Shown: piece after piece, positions 22,801-32,930 of the stretch
How positions within the stretch are numbered: the first letter of the stretch is position 1
How the letters are laid out: every line of letters starts with the position of its first letter
Assembly (NCBI GenBank): GCA_032718475.1
Contig: JAUCBJ010006769.1
Location: forward strand, 1 to 64,000
Source: Nemertoderma westbladi
Taxonomy: Eukaryota > Xenacoelomorpha > Nemertodermatida > Nemertodermatidae
Length of the DNA: 64,000 bases
Direction of reading: 5' to 3'
Notes under the pieces: generated by a model
The model's input: only the letters and a program-made list of their open reading frames with translations
What the model was told of the DNA's origin: nothing
Database searches by the model: none
Position numbers and translations under genes: made by a program

Positions 22801-25200
22801 ATGGTAGCCTACCTTCGCCGAGAGGTAAGTCAGGACAAATTTGAGACGGCCTTTGTGACTTCTAGATCAAAGACAATGCCGGTCAAATACATGACTGTCC
22901 CTCGTGCAGAGTTACAGGCGGCTGTAGTTTCGGTCGAGGTAAGTAAGCAAATAACTGAGGAGTTAGACACGACATTGACCTTATTCTATTGGACGGACGC
23001 ATCCTTGGTGTTAGTATACATTGCGGCCGACAATATTGCACTAAAGACATTTGTGGCCAACAGACGCGCTCAGATCGTTGACTTTTCGACGAAGGAACAA
23101 TGGAGACATTGTCCGGGAGTGTTAAACCCGGCCGACATAACTTCGAGAGGTGCAATGCCGGCGGAATTCTGTCAGGAAGAGTCGCAGGAGTTTTGGTTGC
23201 ATGGACCTGATTTTCTAACGAGGACGCAGGAACATTGGCCAGAGCGACTAAAGATTGTGACCAATCCGATGCCTGAAGATGCAGAAGTCAAAGTGGAGAA
23301 AGTCTCTAAGTCAAAGTCTAAAGCCAAACTTAAGTCATTGGAGCGGCCTGAAGAGTCATTGGAGCGGCCTGAAGAGTCATTGGAGCGGCCCGGAGACCTG
23401 TCAGACCAACAGACTTACGTGACTACTAGGTCCGGAAGGGTAAGTTATGACATCAAACCACCCTTACAGACTAAACCGGAGTCACAATTGGTAAGTGACG
23501 GACAGAAAATGACCGACACAATGGAGTCTTTGGTTTCCAAACCTGCGGGTTTGGATTCGAAACTTCCATTAGTTAGCGGACAACCGTCGCTGGCATTAGA
23601 GCCATGTAGTATTTATGACAAATTACTAAATTCGTCTGCCTCTTGGCTGACAATTTGTAAAAGAACTGCGTGGTTAAGCCGATACATTTTGTACCTTTGT
23701 TTAAAACATTCGAAACATTTGAGAGAACCATTGAGCACCAATAGTGAGCGAATTCGGAAATTGAAACAACCTCTGACAGAGGATGAGATTGATCAAGCGG
23801 AATTAAAGCATTTGAAACATTATCAAATGTGTGCCTTCCCTAAAGAATTCCATCTATTATCGGCTCAACGACCAGTTCTCTATAAACCCCTTAGAAAATG
23901 GAGTCCATTAATCCATAAGGGTTTAATTTGTCATAGATCGAGAATCCAGACTGTCGACATAAACTCACAGTTTCGGTTCCCAGTGATAATCCCTAGTCAC
24001 CCAATAGAATTGCAAAGAGCGATTCTATGGGATATACACAAGAGGTTGCATCACGCGGGAAAGTTACACTGTTTGTCGGCAGCGAGACAGCGATTCATTC
24101 TATTGCAGCCAAGCAGGGCAGTCGGCACTATGTACGACGCCTGTCTGGTTTGCAAGAGGGTGAACGCCAGAGTATTGGAACAGGAGATGGCTGAACTCCC
24201 GGAAGCGAGAGTGCAGGCATATAACCCACCCTTTACGAACACAGGGGTGGATTGTTTTGGTCCGATTGAAGCAAAGAGTGGACGGCTGACCCATAAGCGA
24301 TGGGGTCTGCTACTGACATGCATGGCTAGTAGAGCCATACACATCGAGCGTGTGGCAGACATGTCGACCAAATCTCTGCTCCTGGCCTTGAAGAGATTTA
24401 TGGCCAGGAGAGGACTAGTAAAGGCGTTCTACTCTGACAAGGGTACAAACTTTGTCGGAGGGAATAGCGAGTTGAACGCGGCTCATAAAGCAGCACAGAA
24501 TAAGGAAATTTCTGCAGCACTTTTGCCGCAACGAGTAGAATGGAGATTTAATACTCCAGAAAGTCCTTGGAGAGGAGGAAGTTGGGAGCGTTTAGTTCGC
24601 TCTGTAAAGCAGGCCATTGCCAAAACATTGCCTGTAAACAAACAACTTACCGACGACGAACTGGTCACAGCTTTCATTGAAATCGAGCATACCCTAAACT
24701 CGAGGCCGATAGCTATGTTGCCAGACGGTGTTGCATTAACGCCGAATCATTTGCTAATGCAGAGTCCAGCATTTCTTGTGCCGGCATCAGAACCCATTAG
24801 TGCCGACCTATATAGTCGTAAAAGCTGGAAAGTAACACAGTTTGTGGCGTACACATTCTGGGAATATTGGCGGGAATACTATCTTCCCACCATATCCACC
24901 AGAACAAAGTGGTACAAAACGGTTCGGAGTCTCCAAAGGGGAGATTACGTATTGATAACCGAACCTATTGTCAAGAGAAAGTATTGGGAGACGGGAGTGA
25001 TCTTGCACACACACCCAGACGTGCAAAACATAGTGCGCACAGTCACTGTGAAAATTAGGTGCAAGTGTCCGCACCCAAAAAAGTGTAAAACTAATGGTTT
25101 ACACACCTTGGACCGACCGGTCCAAGATATCGTGTTATTAGAGGAGACACGTATCGAGACGGGAGATTATAGTTTGTCTCCTGCCTCAAAACAGAATTAG
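16813..25200 (+). CDS. BEL-1 Gag-Pol polyprotein, intact
   Basis: One uninterrupted frame of 2795 residues, starting at the first ATG after the leader. Order: acidic N terminus; charged coiled coil (about 340-530) with five 11-residue ELQLQRE-type repeats; a DUF1759-type Gag region (about 850-1030); a CCHC knuckle CWACLAPGHVRRQC near 1132 and a second CX2CX3HX4H; a DUF1758-type aspartic protease with DTAS at 1267; RT with YMDD at about 1805; RNase H with FSDASDTGFG near 1985; a linker with three SLERPEE repeats; an integrase with HHCC zinc site, catalytic Asp (VDCFGP, ~2478), Asp (YSDKGTNF, ~2540) and Glu (SPWRGGSWER, ~2588); and a C-terminal DUF5641-like segment. All catalytic residues I can check are present. 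About twenty GGTAAG words occur on the sense strand. Confidence 0.97.
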   Translation: MSVSDKEALEDSYETAAGPPTDDSVNITVDDNADYDDAASDADVSEQEDETVTSEEEQQPQVIVLGSPTATVRKDCTAARTEVSDREGSVAEARARSPVSRPVGMVSAVVPTAVRSTRSSRNNPSSPPSVSQVSERELDIAIKKKLRAHAGHITRTTDKVRKMLADSANIGREGLVEIRRGYNSALFKQTEELAVLAKKAVESQSSDVATRIYDRVLAALLEHRELSERFRRVRTENWLLWASQTQATQVSDADLRDLVEREEIQDKEERRYQREVTSWLMQNGVVVPGQVLPTTENIQQRTLTPPDDASRDSGDSQVSHARGKVICARSLVSHNSAEERRRRLDEQQAEVLRAQEARKEAERERERTRKLDAKLRELEEKGKREQAEREQEERELQLQREQEERELQLQREREERELQLQREREERELQLQREREREAKECEQRRRELQLERERKERELERERERRALYEEKARVEEEGAARRAREEEERKLAQLESARLSLESEERTRKANEIAEKGMRMIEECGASVGTELRELFALQKAEQEARTPTIRESTTTRIPIPGPAITSTRIAKPFSTYRTPVGIGASPIAQDPRHRNTAPLYTERENEEFRETPTGQVFGEPNPRVWITQTERRPSSTENFRVKPEEGSYERQRITQIEPTIQQNPSQEFITRDELSASLAQAISPHIQPITDMLSNLRLKEAAQVRSNSNPSRPELDKVQPSQRVRISEETIPHRPQVRTPVPNIHNPNFENSAEKFIQDAWVRASARKPSRALRTDTESSDEEEDMRRQKSRNYKERRTDAEQVSWNHRERTRLNNPAELNHLLTRNDATLRDIGKFAARQGLPTQQPQKFMGNHKHWRTFKTYVDEQLTNSTFTPNEKFNYLLQMLHREPRAIADNFVGNERAFELAMKTLSDIYGNKTKMAQSIVEDLGKGGRITTPLELLNLANAISNALDILRTVNLPHHGDHAEVLKSVIRRLNMRYRQKWRKLENKLEGQGKVLTLQHIHDMIATDAVAEMKSNFSEENMRESKPVTGKSMVSFDDDRTTVTFNSVDRYNSSTPAFRSDSRVWSGERLDRPRLKQQELPDGFAGCQYCLLKEVRSDDHKLDSCRRFKELNSEQRRVQVRTLDTCWACLAPGHVRRQCPNSKDGCMECGRLHHKLLHADFHTPTDRYLQRNPHRKGSKEPVSIRRNTYTGIQDDGYQPGSSDEDGESSAREVTCQGFTADSSSTSARTYLSSATSEIFSVIPVKLTGDKGSKRIYVMLDTASTLSYIDEEVARAVSSFQDAEEIQIELKSMHGVGDLNGHRISVELDSLLPRDQHTRQEWKALPLDGFKCLAMKGFGRQLGKVPPMSPIAQEYFDKLRIPRHQVGYRNVSMLIGAEQLIAHQIWETRPAEPHVNGPHAHRTILGWYTRVPMSYEFTGGDKPTNRYDELQPIIQPPLVEPPDIDEFRRTCIDHYSDFSESDEELIPDNVRLSEPLHNDRTDSEPEDYCYQTRGSGSTVHATYLTNVLTYTDIVEGQVAKYRDLDIFQYSEEELQKELIRQDLETGARTVEWLDRDAMEPGGYDLAMSTDEKRSLEMMEDTIRLLPTGHFEVGMLWRRQPPKLENNYSLALKRLNGVRARLLKNPDIREKYCAQINNYFAKGFAGKVEDPDLVTDQTYYLPHHYVTHPDKPDKVRVVNDCAAVYRGMSLNSELMDGPNLNNYLIGILLRFRQRRFAFTCDIEAMFHQVRACKADQDSLRFLWFENEDLSGPVVTYQMYVRIFGARDSPNGTLFVLKKTATAQIGKYPVEVIESILRNFYMDDGLVSKDTAEQAIEVAHGLQECLATGGFPLTKFTTNSEALLESFPVKDRGSGDIELGVEPIPMARVLGLAWNPNSDKFQVRVRFEPSSPDKVLTKRICLSTLSRLFDPMNFISPVILQARACMRKIWLSDVEWDEPISPIHAKQWREWEAELHLLKNIDVPRSYFPNQLVFPTDLELHLFSDASDTGFGMVAYLRREVSQDKFETAFVTSRSKTMPVKYMTVPRAELQAAVVSVEVSKQITEELDTTLTLFYWTDASLVLVYIAADNIALKTFVANRRAQIVDFSTKEQWRHCPGVLNPADITSRGAMPAEFCQEESQEFWLHGPDFLTRTQEHWPERLKIVTNPMPEDAEVKVEKVSKSKSKAKLKSLERPEESLERPEESLERPGDLSDQQTYVTTRSGRVSYDIKPPLQTKPESQLVSDGQKMTDTMESLVSKPAGLDSKLPLVSGQPSLALEPCSIYDKLLNSSASWLTICKRTAWLSRYILYLCLKHSKHLREPLSTNSERIRKLKQPLTEDEIDQAELKHLKHYQMCAFPKEFHLLSAQRPVLYKPLRKWSPLIHKGLICHRSRIQTVDINSQFRFPVIIPSHPIELQRAILWDIHKRLHHAGKLHCLSAARQRFILLQPSRAVGTMYDACLVCKRVNARVLEQEMAELPEARVQAYNPPFTNTGVDCFGPIEAKSGRLTHKRWGLLLTCMASRAIHIERVADMSTKSLLLALKRFMARRGLVKAFYSDKGTNFVGGNSELNAAHKAAQNKEISAALLPQRVEWRFNTPESPWRGGSWERLVRSVKQAIAKTLPVNKQLTDDELVTAFIEIEHTLNSRPIAMLPDGVALTPNHLLMQSPAFLVPASEPISADLYSRKSWKVTQFVAYTFWEYWREYYLPTISTRTKWYKTVRSLQRGDYVLITEPIVKRKYWETGVILHTHPDVQNIVRTVTVKIRCKCPHPKKCKTNGLHTLDRPVQDIVLLEETRIETGDYSLSPASKQN

Positions 25201-26040
25201 TGTTGGACGCAACTCACTTCGTATGCATTCCTCGTATGCAAATACAAGGAAATGCATAGGAGCGGGGTTGTGGTGATTTGCGTTGAGTTTTGTCTGGTGG
25301 GTATCAAAACAAAATTTTATTTTCAAAATTTTTGGAAAATTAGAAAATTTTAAAAATTAGAAGTGAACCCAAGACAATTCCAGACGCTGTGTATAGACGC
25401 GTTTTAGAATTCGTCTATAGATAAACAGTAATTTGAAAAGTCGTGAAGCCTGGAAAATAGCATTTAGAAACCATGGTGACGGCTATATTACGTAGGAGTG
25501 TAAATTGAGTTTAGCAACTTCCACAGATTGGTGCCAACAGTGCAACTAAGGTGCTAAAGGTTAGTAGCACCAGAGGCGTACATGGACCCCACTCAGTAGT
25601 TTGCAGGATGTGTGATGTTCGATTATCAAACCTGTGGGTTTGGTATAGTCGAGTATTGTGGCTATAGTCCTTTCTAACTACTGTAGTTTAGTAACGAGTA
25701 ATGGGAGTAGTTTGGGCATCAAAAAGTGAGTTGGTCACGGCCAGTTTATCTCCAAACTTTTTGCGCTATGCATGGGAATAGGTTAGAGAATAGTTAGTTA
25801 GGAAGAGACGGGATCTAGAGAGTCGAACCTGAACTGCTGGAAGGCGGGGGGGTTCGGGAGGTCTGTCCTTCGGCGACATCTAACTGATTACCCACAGTGT
25901 AATTGGTTTGCGTAACGGAACACTTATTGGGATATATATGTATATACGCGGGGCGTAATAGAGAAGGATATTAGAGCGCAACCGCGCAGGGGATTTACTG
26001 CCAGAGAGGAGGCGGAGTTACCATTCGCGCGACCGGGATG
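25201..26040 (+). other. BEL-1 post-pol non-coding region
   Basis: No gene. A segment near 25,710-25,760 (TCAAAAAGTGAG followed by a CACGGCCAGTTT stretch) matches the complement of 54,755-54,800 in BEL-2, so the two elements share ancestry here too. One copy of the CAAACC..GGGTTTGG palindrome lies at 25,626-25,642. Confidence 0.6.
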
Positions 26041-27022
26041 TAAAGATTCGAACGTTTACTACCATGGGCGGTCGGTGATGGAGCTAAATGGGAAATACAA
26101 ACCCACGATTCCCGACCGACTAGACGAGCAACATCCAGAACCGATATTAACGCGTTGTCAAGCTCACCAGTTCCTTAGATATAACGAGGGAGGTTACCCG
26201 ATGAGCGACCCGATGATCAGTATCGACTTCGGCGAAAGCGACCTCCGAGACCCATTACGCCGACCGTTACGACTTTAGATCCGTATACAGAGATTAAACC
26301 TGTTCGACACCCGCTTTGATAGACACGGCGGCGGCCATTTCGCTATACCGAGCCTATAAAGACCTAGAGGCGCGGCGCGAAGCGGTACGGGACTCGAGTT
26401 CCTGGACCACGTTCACTTCGCTTCACCAGGAGAGGAAGGTCACGCCTGAGTATCCAGGCGAGATTCGCGCCGTCCATCCGTCTACTAACTATACCCACGA
26501 TCCGCGGTTTATACGATATTTACTCCAAATTATTTCGGGAAGTTTCGACGAACGCATTATTAAGCCCGAATATGTCCAATCCTTTATATATCATCGTCGC
26601 TCTGATATATACGTCTAGATTTATTACCCAGCGCACAATTGGCGGCCTAAGGAGACTCGTTTGGGGTCATTGACCTCTGAACGAGTGGAGGATCAGGACC
26701 GCCGCGCCCACAGCGACAACAGCCGGAGCTCACAGCTCGCGGCAAGTACCAGAAGGAGGAGTCCTTGGCAAGCGTCAAGCCAAGGACGAGCAGTTCTATT
26801 CGACGGTTGAAGAAAAGGAGTTGGCGGAGGCGCCCACAGGGACACGGCAAATGGGACGAGGCCGAGGGAGGAGCACCAGTCAGGAGATAGTCGGTGCCCA
26901 GGGAACGTCGTCGCCGGTTCCGGGAAGTGACGCCTCAAGGACGCCGTCAACAGAGTCTACAGGGGGTAGACTGGTGTATCTGGAGAAGGGAGCGAGCCCG
27001 AGAGACCCAGGAGCTAGCCGAT
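26041..27022 (+). pseudogene. Decayed accessory gene of BEL-1 (homologue of the BEL-2 post-pol ORFs)
   Basis: Fragments in different frames match the BEL-2 accessory protein. Frame 26,075-26,278 shares PEPILxRCxxHQxLRY and EGGYP. Frame 26,316-26,618 shares SLYRAYK and the following Thr-Pro-Glu stretch. The frame around 26,821-27,022 has a GRGRG-rich segment like the basic C terminus. Stops and frame changes separate them (for example TGATAG near 26,317), the CX2C pair before the conserved block is missing, and I see no zinc knuckles. The gene is therefore dead or lost in this copy even though gag-pol is intact. Confidence 0.7.
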
Positions 27023-27024
27023 GA

Positions 27025-27894
27025 GACTATAATATCACGGAGCGACAAACTCTAGACATATACATCATCGTCGCTCTGATGTATATCGTAGGTTTTGATC
27101 AATCATTCGACTGGACTCATATACACTAGTCGTATCCATATTTTAGAATTTTATTTTCGAAGGCCGAAAAATATTGAAAGGAAATACTTTATTTTGTAGT
27201 CCGATTGGAAATAGTAAATACTTTAACTATATTTGATTTTGTGTATATGACTTTATTTGCTCTAAAGTTTATTGAAAGAGGCAAAGGAAGTGATTGGGGA
27301 GACAAACCCGCGGGTTTGGCTTACTCCTATCACTTACCTGAGCAATCATCAAACCAAGATGATTTGCGCTTTTATAAGAAATTAAGTAAAGTCCGAAAAT
27401 GAAAGAAATTATTACGTATTTTATATTTAGTTTGATTATCGGCCTTTAATGCAATTTAGTTAAAAATTTAGCCTCAAATACGTTTATATTTAGTTTATCT
27501 TGTTAATGTTGATCGTTAATTTGAGATGGGAAATGGGGGACATTGTCCTAGCCATGTTCCATTTCAATAGGTAGACAGTCAATTTGTAAATAAATAAAGG
27601 AAGTAATATTTTTGTAATTTAATTTTGTATGTAGTAATCATTATGTAGAACGAATGAGAAACAGTATTTTGTAAATTTAATTTGTATGTAATAATCGTTA
27701 ACAGTGAGAGAGATAATATTTTGTAATTTTAATTTGTATGTAAATTCATTATGCAATATCTATGGCAATATTTGTAAATAGTAGAATTATTATGTTATTT
27801 AGATTGGTTGGAAGAAATTTATTTTGTTTTGTATACATCACCTTATACTCTTCTACAATTGGAGGGAAACATTGTATGATTTCCCTTGGAGCGG
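27025..27894 (+). other. BEL-1 AT-rich 3' region before the 3' LTR
   Basis: Contains repeated TTTGTAATTTAATTTTGTATGT-like words (27,610-27,770) and one CAAACCCGCGGGTTTGG palindrome (27,303-27,319). The short purine run GGAGCGG abuts the 3' LTR and may be the polypurine tract, though it is weak. A second purine run, GGAGGGAAA, lies about 35 bp upstream. No gene. Confidence 0.6.
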
Positions 27895-29995
27895 TGTTAC
27901 GGTATATGGCGCTGTATCCATATTATTAGTCATCATGCAGTATGCAATATTAGTCCGTTATACTGTACGTAATATTAGTCCGTTGTGCAGCATAATATTT
28001 TAGATAAGGCATAATGACGCAATGATATTTAGATAGGGAAATCGGAACGCCCATATATTTGCATCCATTCATTTTGTATAGTATGTAGCCCTACCTACGT
28101 AATTTTGTATTAGGTTATATGTAGATAGTTCCAGGGTAAGTTTATTCGGACCCTGGATTCCGTGCTTGCTGATATTAGCTTTAGTAGGGCTAGCATATAG
28201 GGACGCCGTCCTGGCCATTCAGTAGCCAGAGACGTGAACCATTACCATATATGGTAATAATTTGAGCAATAGGGCTACAATCCGGCCTCCTTATTGGATT
28301 AACTGCTTCCAGGTTGGTCTAATGCTAGCATGGACTGGAGAGCCAATAGGAGAGCGATTGAGTCACCCTATTGCATCATCCCACCCGGATCACCTATAAA
28401 TTGGCGGTGTGCCGGTAGAGCCTGTTATCAATCTCTCACTCACATGACACATTCTCACTGCTGTTGAGCTGTCTCTAATTTTGTATTAGGATATCGTACT
28501 TTCTGCAATTTGCTAATTTGATTTTTTTCGTGAAATGATTTGCTAGTGCGATTACTTGCTTGTGTTTCTCAATAATTCCTTCGATTACTGCTAATTACAA
28601 TTGAACTATGATTTCTACTCTTTGATTAATGGTTCTATGTGATTCTTTTCTGCGCAATAATCCTAAGGGATTTCTGAGACTGTCAGACTTTGTGATTTGC
28701 ATGCGCCGCTACGGTAGCTATTAGCATAATGGAGGGCTAAGGTGCCAGTGGGCGGTGGGCTCATCGGGGGGTTAGCGACGAAGGGAGTGCGGAGGATTCA
28801 AAAGCGGGCAACGCTGGCGGGGGTCAACGTTGTGGTCGGGCAGTTTGGACTGTGGGTTGGAGACCGCTCGCCGGTACAGTAATTAGGGGGCTGATGATCC
28901 AAGGTTTTGTCTCTATTTAGTATTAGGGGGCAGGAATTGGGTTAGTTAGGAAGCCTAGATGTACCCGGGAGGGGCCTGCATACCTTACAGTAAGTAAGTA
29001 AGGGGGTAAGTACGTAAGTAAGTTGCGAATTATATAATTGCAGATTGTATAATTGCAAGTCGTGCTATTGTGATCCGTGATTGCTGACTCTGATTGATGT
29101 GTTACTAAAGTGTGCCTAAGATTACGAATGCTTAGATAGGCGCTCTTTTCCCTTTGATTGATTTCTATCTCTTAGTTTACTGTAAATAATTACTGATTAG
29201 GTCAAAGTAATACAGTATTTTAGGCTGTTACATATTTGTGACTGTAATTAATTAGTAAAATTAAGAATTAGTACGCAGCATAGCGGAGAGTAGCTAAGGT
29301 AATAATTAGAGTACCGTAAACTATTCACGCTGAGCGGTTATTTGAATTAGCGGGCAATAAACTAGATCGCAATAGTTAGTACGCAAGACACTAGTAAGTT
29401 GCTGGCCTAAAGCCAGCTGCAGGCAAGTTTAGACCCAGAGCGGTAACACCTACGAAAGACATTGTACTGTATCATTTTGATTATTTTAAATATTCTCGCA
29501 TTCACACATTCCGTTAGGGAACCCTCAGTATTCGCGATTAGAAAAGACGTAAGCATTGGCGTATTTCAGTAGTAAAATTAGGCGTAAGAATATACTCTGA
29601 GTGCAAAGCCCCTCGCACTCGTCTTAAGTAAGCTTAGGGAGCCGACTCGGGTTTATTGTTTTGGTTATTCCCGCGTGGCTCATAGATTCGAACAGTTAGC
29701 TCTCTATCGAGCGATCGGTAGAGAAAGGAACAAGCGATTTTGCAGGAGCTGTGTAAATTTAGTAAAATATATTAGCGGACGGCAGATTAGCGCCATCCAA
29801 CGGTAAGTAGCGGTTTTGTATTTAGCAACCCTTACAATTTAGTAATAGCACACTCCTGATCCCCTTTACTTAACAGTAGAGCAGTCTTTGTGTCTTATTG
29901 GTTAGGCGAGAGCTCATTAGGTTGGCAGAGAGGTATACGGGTATTTGTCTGTTCAACAGTTCTGCTGTTAGTATAGGTGTCGCGGTTGTTTAACA
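27895..29995 (+). repeat. 3' LTR of BEL-1
   Basis: 2101 bp with the same TG/CA ends as the 5' LTR. Its TATA box is at 28,395-28,401. It is followed at once by the AGTAG duplication. Confidence 0.97.
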
Positions 29996-30000
29996 AGTAG

Positions 30001-30969
30001 TATAAGTAGTAAGTAATAGTAAAGGAGATCGGTTTAAACCAAAGTGATAAAGTAACATTATTATATAACATAATCATATAGACAAAGTAGAATAAGATAC
30101 AGATTCATAATTATTTTATCAAACTCATGTACTACTTACTTCAATGTGCCAATTGTAATAATAATTAAACATATTATTCCGATTAATCTGCGTTTGGCCC
30201 TATAAGATATTATACTGAAGTGTTTTATATCAATATATCCATGCGAGTAAACAAGAAGTGAAGTAAATGTTTATTATTATAGTTTTAGAAATTGAATGAT
30301 ATACCCAAGATAGTGAAATAGATAATATACAAGAAATTGCCATTTGATCAGATATATCAAAACGGCATCTTTAGTATAATACCGTAATAGTATCAATTAA
30401 CTCTGTTATACAATGTAAATATACTAAATCTATTTATAAATATATTATAAGCCCTACATTGTATATTTCTCCTACAGGTAGACAATGTAGATGTTAAAAC
30501 TTGATATAATTTGGTATAATGTATAACATATTACAAATAAGACTGAGGCAGCTAAACTATATTGCAAAGAAATCAAATATCCTAAAGTAATATACTAGAC
30601 CCTCCCTCCACCCTATAAATAGTGTTCACCACCTACCCCACCCACCGCCCTTATTACTTCATAATAATGAAAGATAGTACTGGCGCTCCGGTCACTCCGT
30701 TCCCTCCGCTGGGGGGGTTAAGTTGTAGGTTTTGACACTATGCAAAATCCGAGCACAGAGTTAGAAGCGCATTGGATAGGCGAACATTTCTTGCAGTGAA
30801 AGTATTTCCATACCTATTATAGTTTTCAAGAGAGTCAGACATGAGTAGCTAAAATTTAAATTTTTTCGGTAAAGTCTGATTTCACCGGTACCTGTCATCC
30901 GAAATATGGATTGTGATATATAGTTAAATGCGGGTCCACTAACTGTACATTCACATTTTTTCAAGAAAA
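30001..30969. other. Unassigned AT-rich flank
   Basis: Continuation of the AGT-rich target followed by AT-rich DNA. No gene or repeat boundary identified. Confidence 0.4.
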
Positions 30970-32290
30970 AAATTCGATCAAGGGTTTTCGAAATATTTTC
31001 GAATTACCGGAAGCAGACTTTGGACGACCATATCTCCGGTACCGGTAGGCCTATTGAGTCGAAATTTTTTTTAATCAACTTAGAACACTCCAGTGAATGT
31101 TTTTTAGTTTGAAAGTTTTGCCCCAAAATGCTCAGAAGTAATTTCGAAAAAACTGATCATTTCGCGATCATGATCTTTTGACCCCCTAGAATTGAACTTT
31201 TTTATGGTCAAATTTTGGCTACCCCCCCTAATTCGAGGGTGAGGAATCTTTTTGTAATGTTAAGTTTTTTCATACGGTGAACTCACAGGACTTGGTCTTC
31301 GAAATAAAACCGAAAACATGATCTTTCCTGATCATGGCCTGATCAAATCGCTTTTTGAAAATTTCGAAATGCCCAAACGTTGCCCCTTCTTAATAGAAGT
31401 CGATTAGTAAAAAAAAAATCGGTGGTCTCAAACAAAGTTTTCGAGAAAATCGGGAAAAACCAAAAAACACGATCTTTTATGATCTGGAAGCTGATCTCGA
31501 GAACCGGTTGACCGATCGAGCCAATTATTTTTTTAATCAACTCAGAATAGACCATTGAACATTTCTTACAAAGAATGTTTATTAAAAAAATGCTTAGATT
31601 CGATTTTAAATACACTGATCTTTTCGCGATCATGATCTTGAGTTTTGACCCACTAGACTTGAACTTTTTTATGCCCAAATTTTGGCTACCCCCCATAATT
31701 CGAGGGTGAGGAATCTTTTTGTGATGTTAAGTTTTTCCATACGGTGAACTCCCAGGACTTGGTCTTCGAAATAAAACCAAAAACACGATCTTTTCTGATC
31801 GCGGCCTGATCAAATCGCTTTTTGAAAATTTCGAAATGCTCAAAAGTTGCCCCTTCACCATAGAAATCGATTCGTAGAAAAAAAATCGGGGGTCTCAAAC
31901 AAAGTTTTCGAGAAAATTGGAAAAAACCGAAAAATATGATCTTTAATGATCAGGTATCAGATCTCGAGAACCGGTTGTCCGATCGAGCCAATTTTTTTTT
32001 AAGCGATTCAGGGCGGTGTTCTGAACGTTTCCTACAGTAATTGTTTATATCCAAAATGCTTAGTTACGATTTTACAAAGTCCGATCTTTGCGCGATCATG
32101 ATCTTGCGTTTTGACCGGGAAGAATCTTTTAACGGGAATCATGACTAATGTGGGGTCGCTGAATCTTTTTGTAATGTTAAGTTTTTCGATTGGAGCAAGC
32201 CTTGAGTGTCCGATTGCTGATCAAAACTGATCTTTGCTGATCATGGTCAAGATCATGATCTGATCGCTCCAAAAAAAGATATTTGAATGT
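30970..32290. repeat. GATC-rich tandem repeat, ~464-bp period, about 2.5-3 copies
   Basis: The landmark CGCGATCATGATC occurs at 31,163, 31,625 and 32,091, giving periods of 462 and 466 bp. Other anchors repeat likewise (AATCTTTTTGT.ATGTTAAG; CTCGAGAACCGGTTG). Each unit is loaded with GATC, TGATCA and GATCATGATC palindromes. No coding potential survives between copies. Confidence 0.85.
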
Positions 32291-32639
32291 AAACCCATGT
32301 GCTGCCTATCGATTGGCGCCGGTCCCAAGTCCGTAGCATTAGCGGTTCTGGACTTATACGCATAGCAACGTGGTTGCTAGGGAAGCGGACTTTTTGACTC
32401 AAATTAGTCCTAGACGGAGAACCGTAGACTTTTTTAACACATTATGTATGGCGAAAAGTCTTCTAGATAAATTTTGGGGGGGGGGGGGGGTCTAGGAACA
32501 TCCTATTGTTCGTTTTCGCTTAGTTGCTGAGATCCTCTCGTCCCACAAATTCCAGGATTCTATAAAGGCATTCTGCTGGACTAGTTCCGTGGCCGGAATA
32601 GTGTTCGGTGTTCTGCGAACAGAGAACCTAATCGGTTTT

Positions 32640-32930
32640 GGGCCCTGACCGTCTAGCGGCAGACTGGAGAACTGCAGATGGATTCGCCTCCTTTGAAAGT
32701 CACAGCTAATGGTCTAATACATATCTGCCAAGTTTCAGCTTAAACGGATTAAAAGCAAAGAAATGGGAGGGCATTTAATGTTTAGACATGTGGCCCTCTA
32801 GCGGGAGACCATTGCACTGATGGTGTCTGAAAGTCTCTCAAAAATCTCAACTTTTGCTCATATTGATACCTACAAATTTTCAACTTGGCAGCTTTAAATC
32901 CGACAAAGTTATTAGCATGTCAAAATCGTA

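Larger units (their letters stand above)
13469..29995 (+). mobile_element. BEL-1: complete BEL/Pao LTR retrotransposon
   Basis: A 16.5-kb element bounded by two 2101-bp LTRs that begin TG and end CA, flanked by the direct repeat AGTAG. It holds a 1.24-kb leader, a single 8.4-kb gag-pol frame in BEL/Pao order (gag, protease, RT, RNase H, integrase), and a 2.7-kb 3' region with a decayed accessory gene. The LTRs differ at only two positions I can see (13,644/28,070 and 14,329/28,755) with no length difference, so the insertion is very recent and may still be competent. It is unusually long for the family because of its LTRs and 3' region. Confidence 0.97.

Noticed and set aside
26821-27024. Independent small RG-rich gene in BEL-1
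   Set aside because: Better explained as the remnant of the accessory gene C terminus seen intact in BEL-2.
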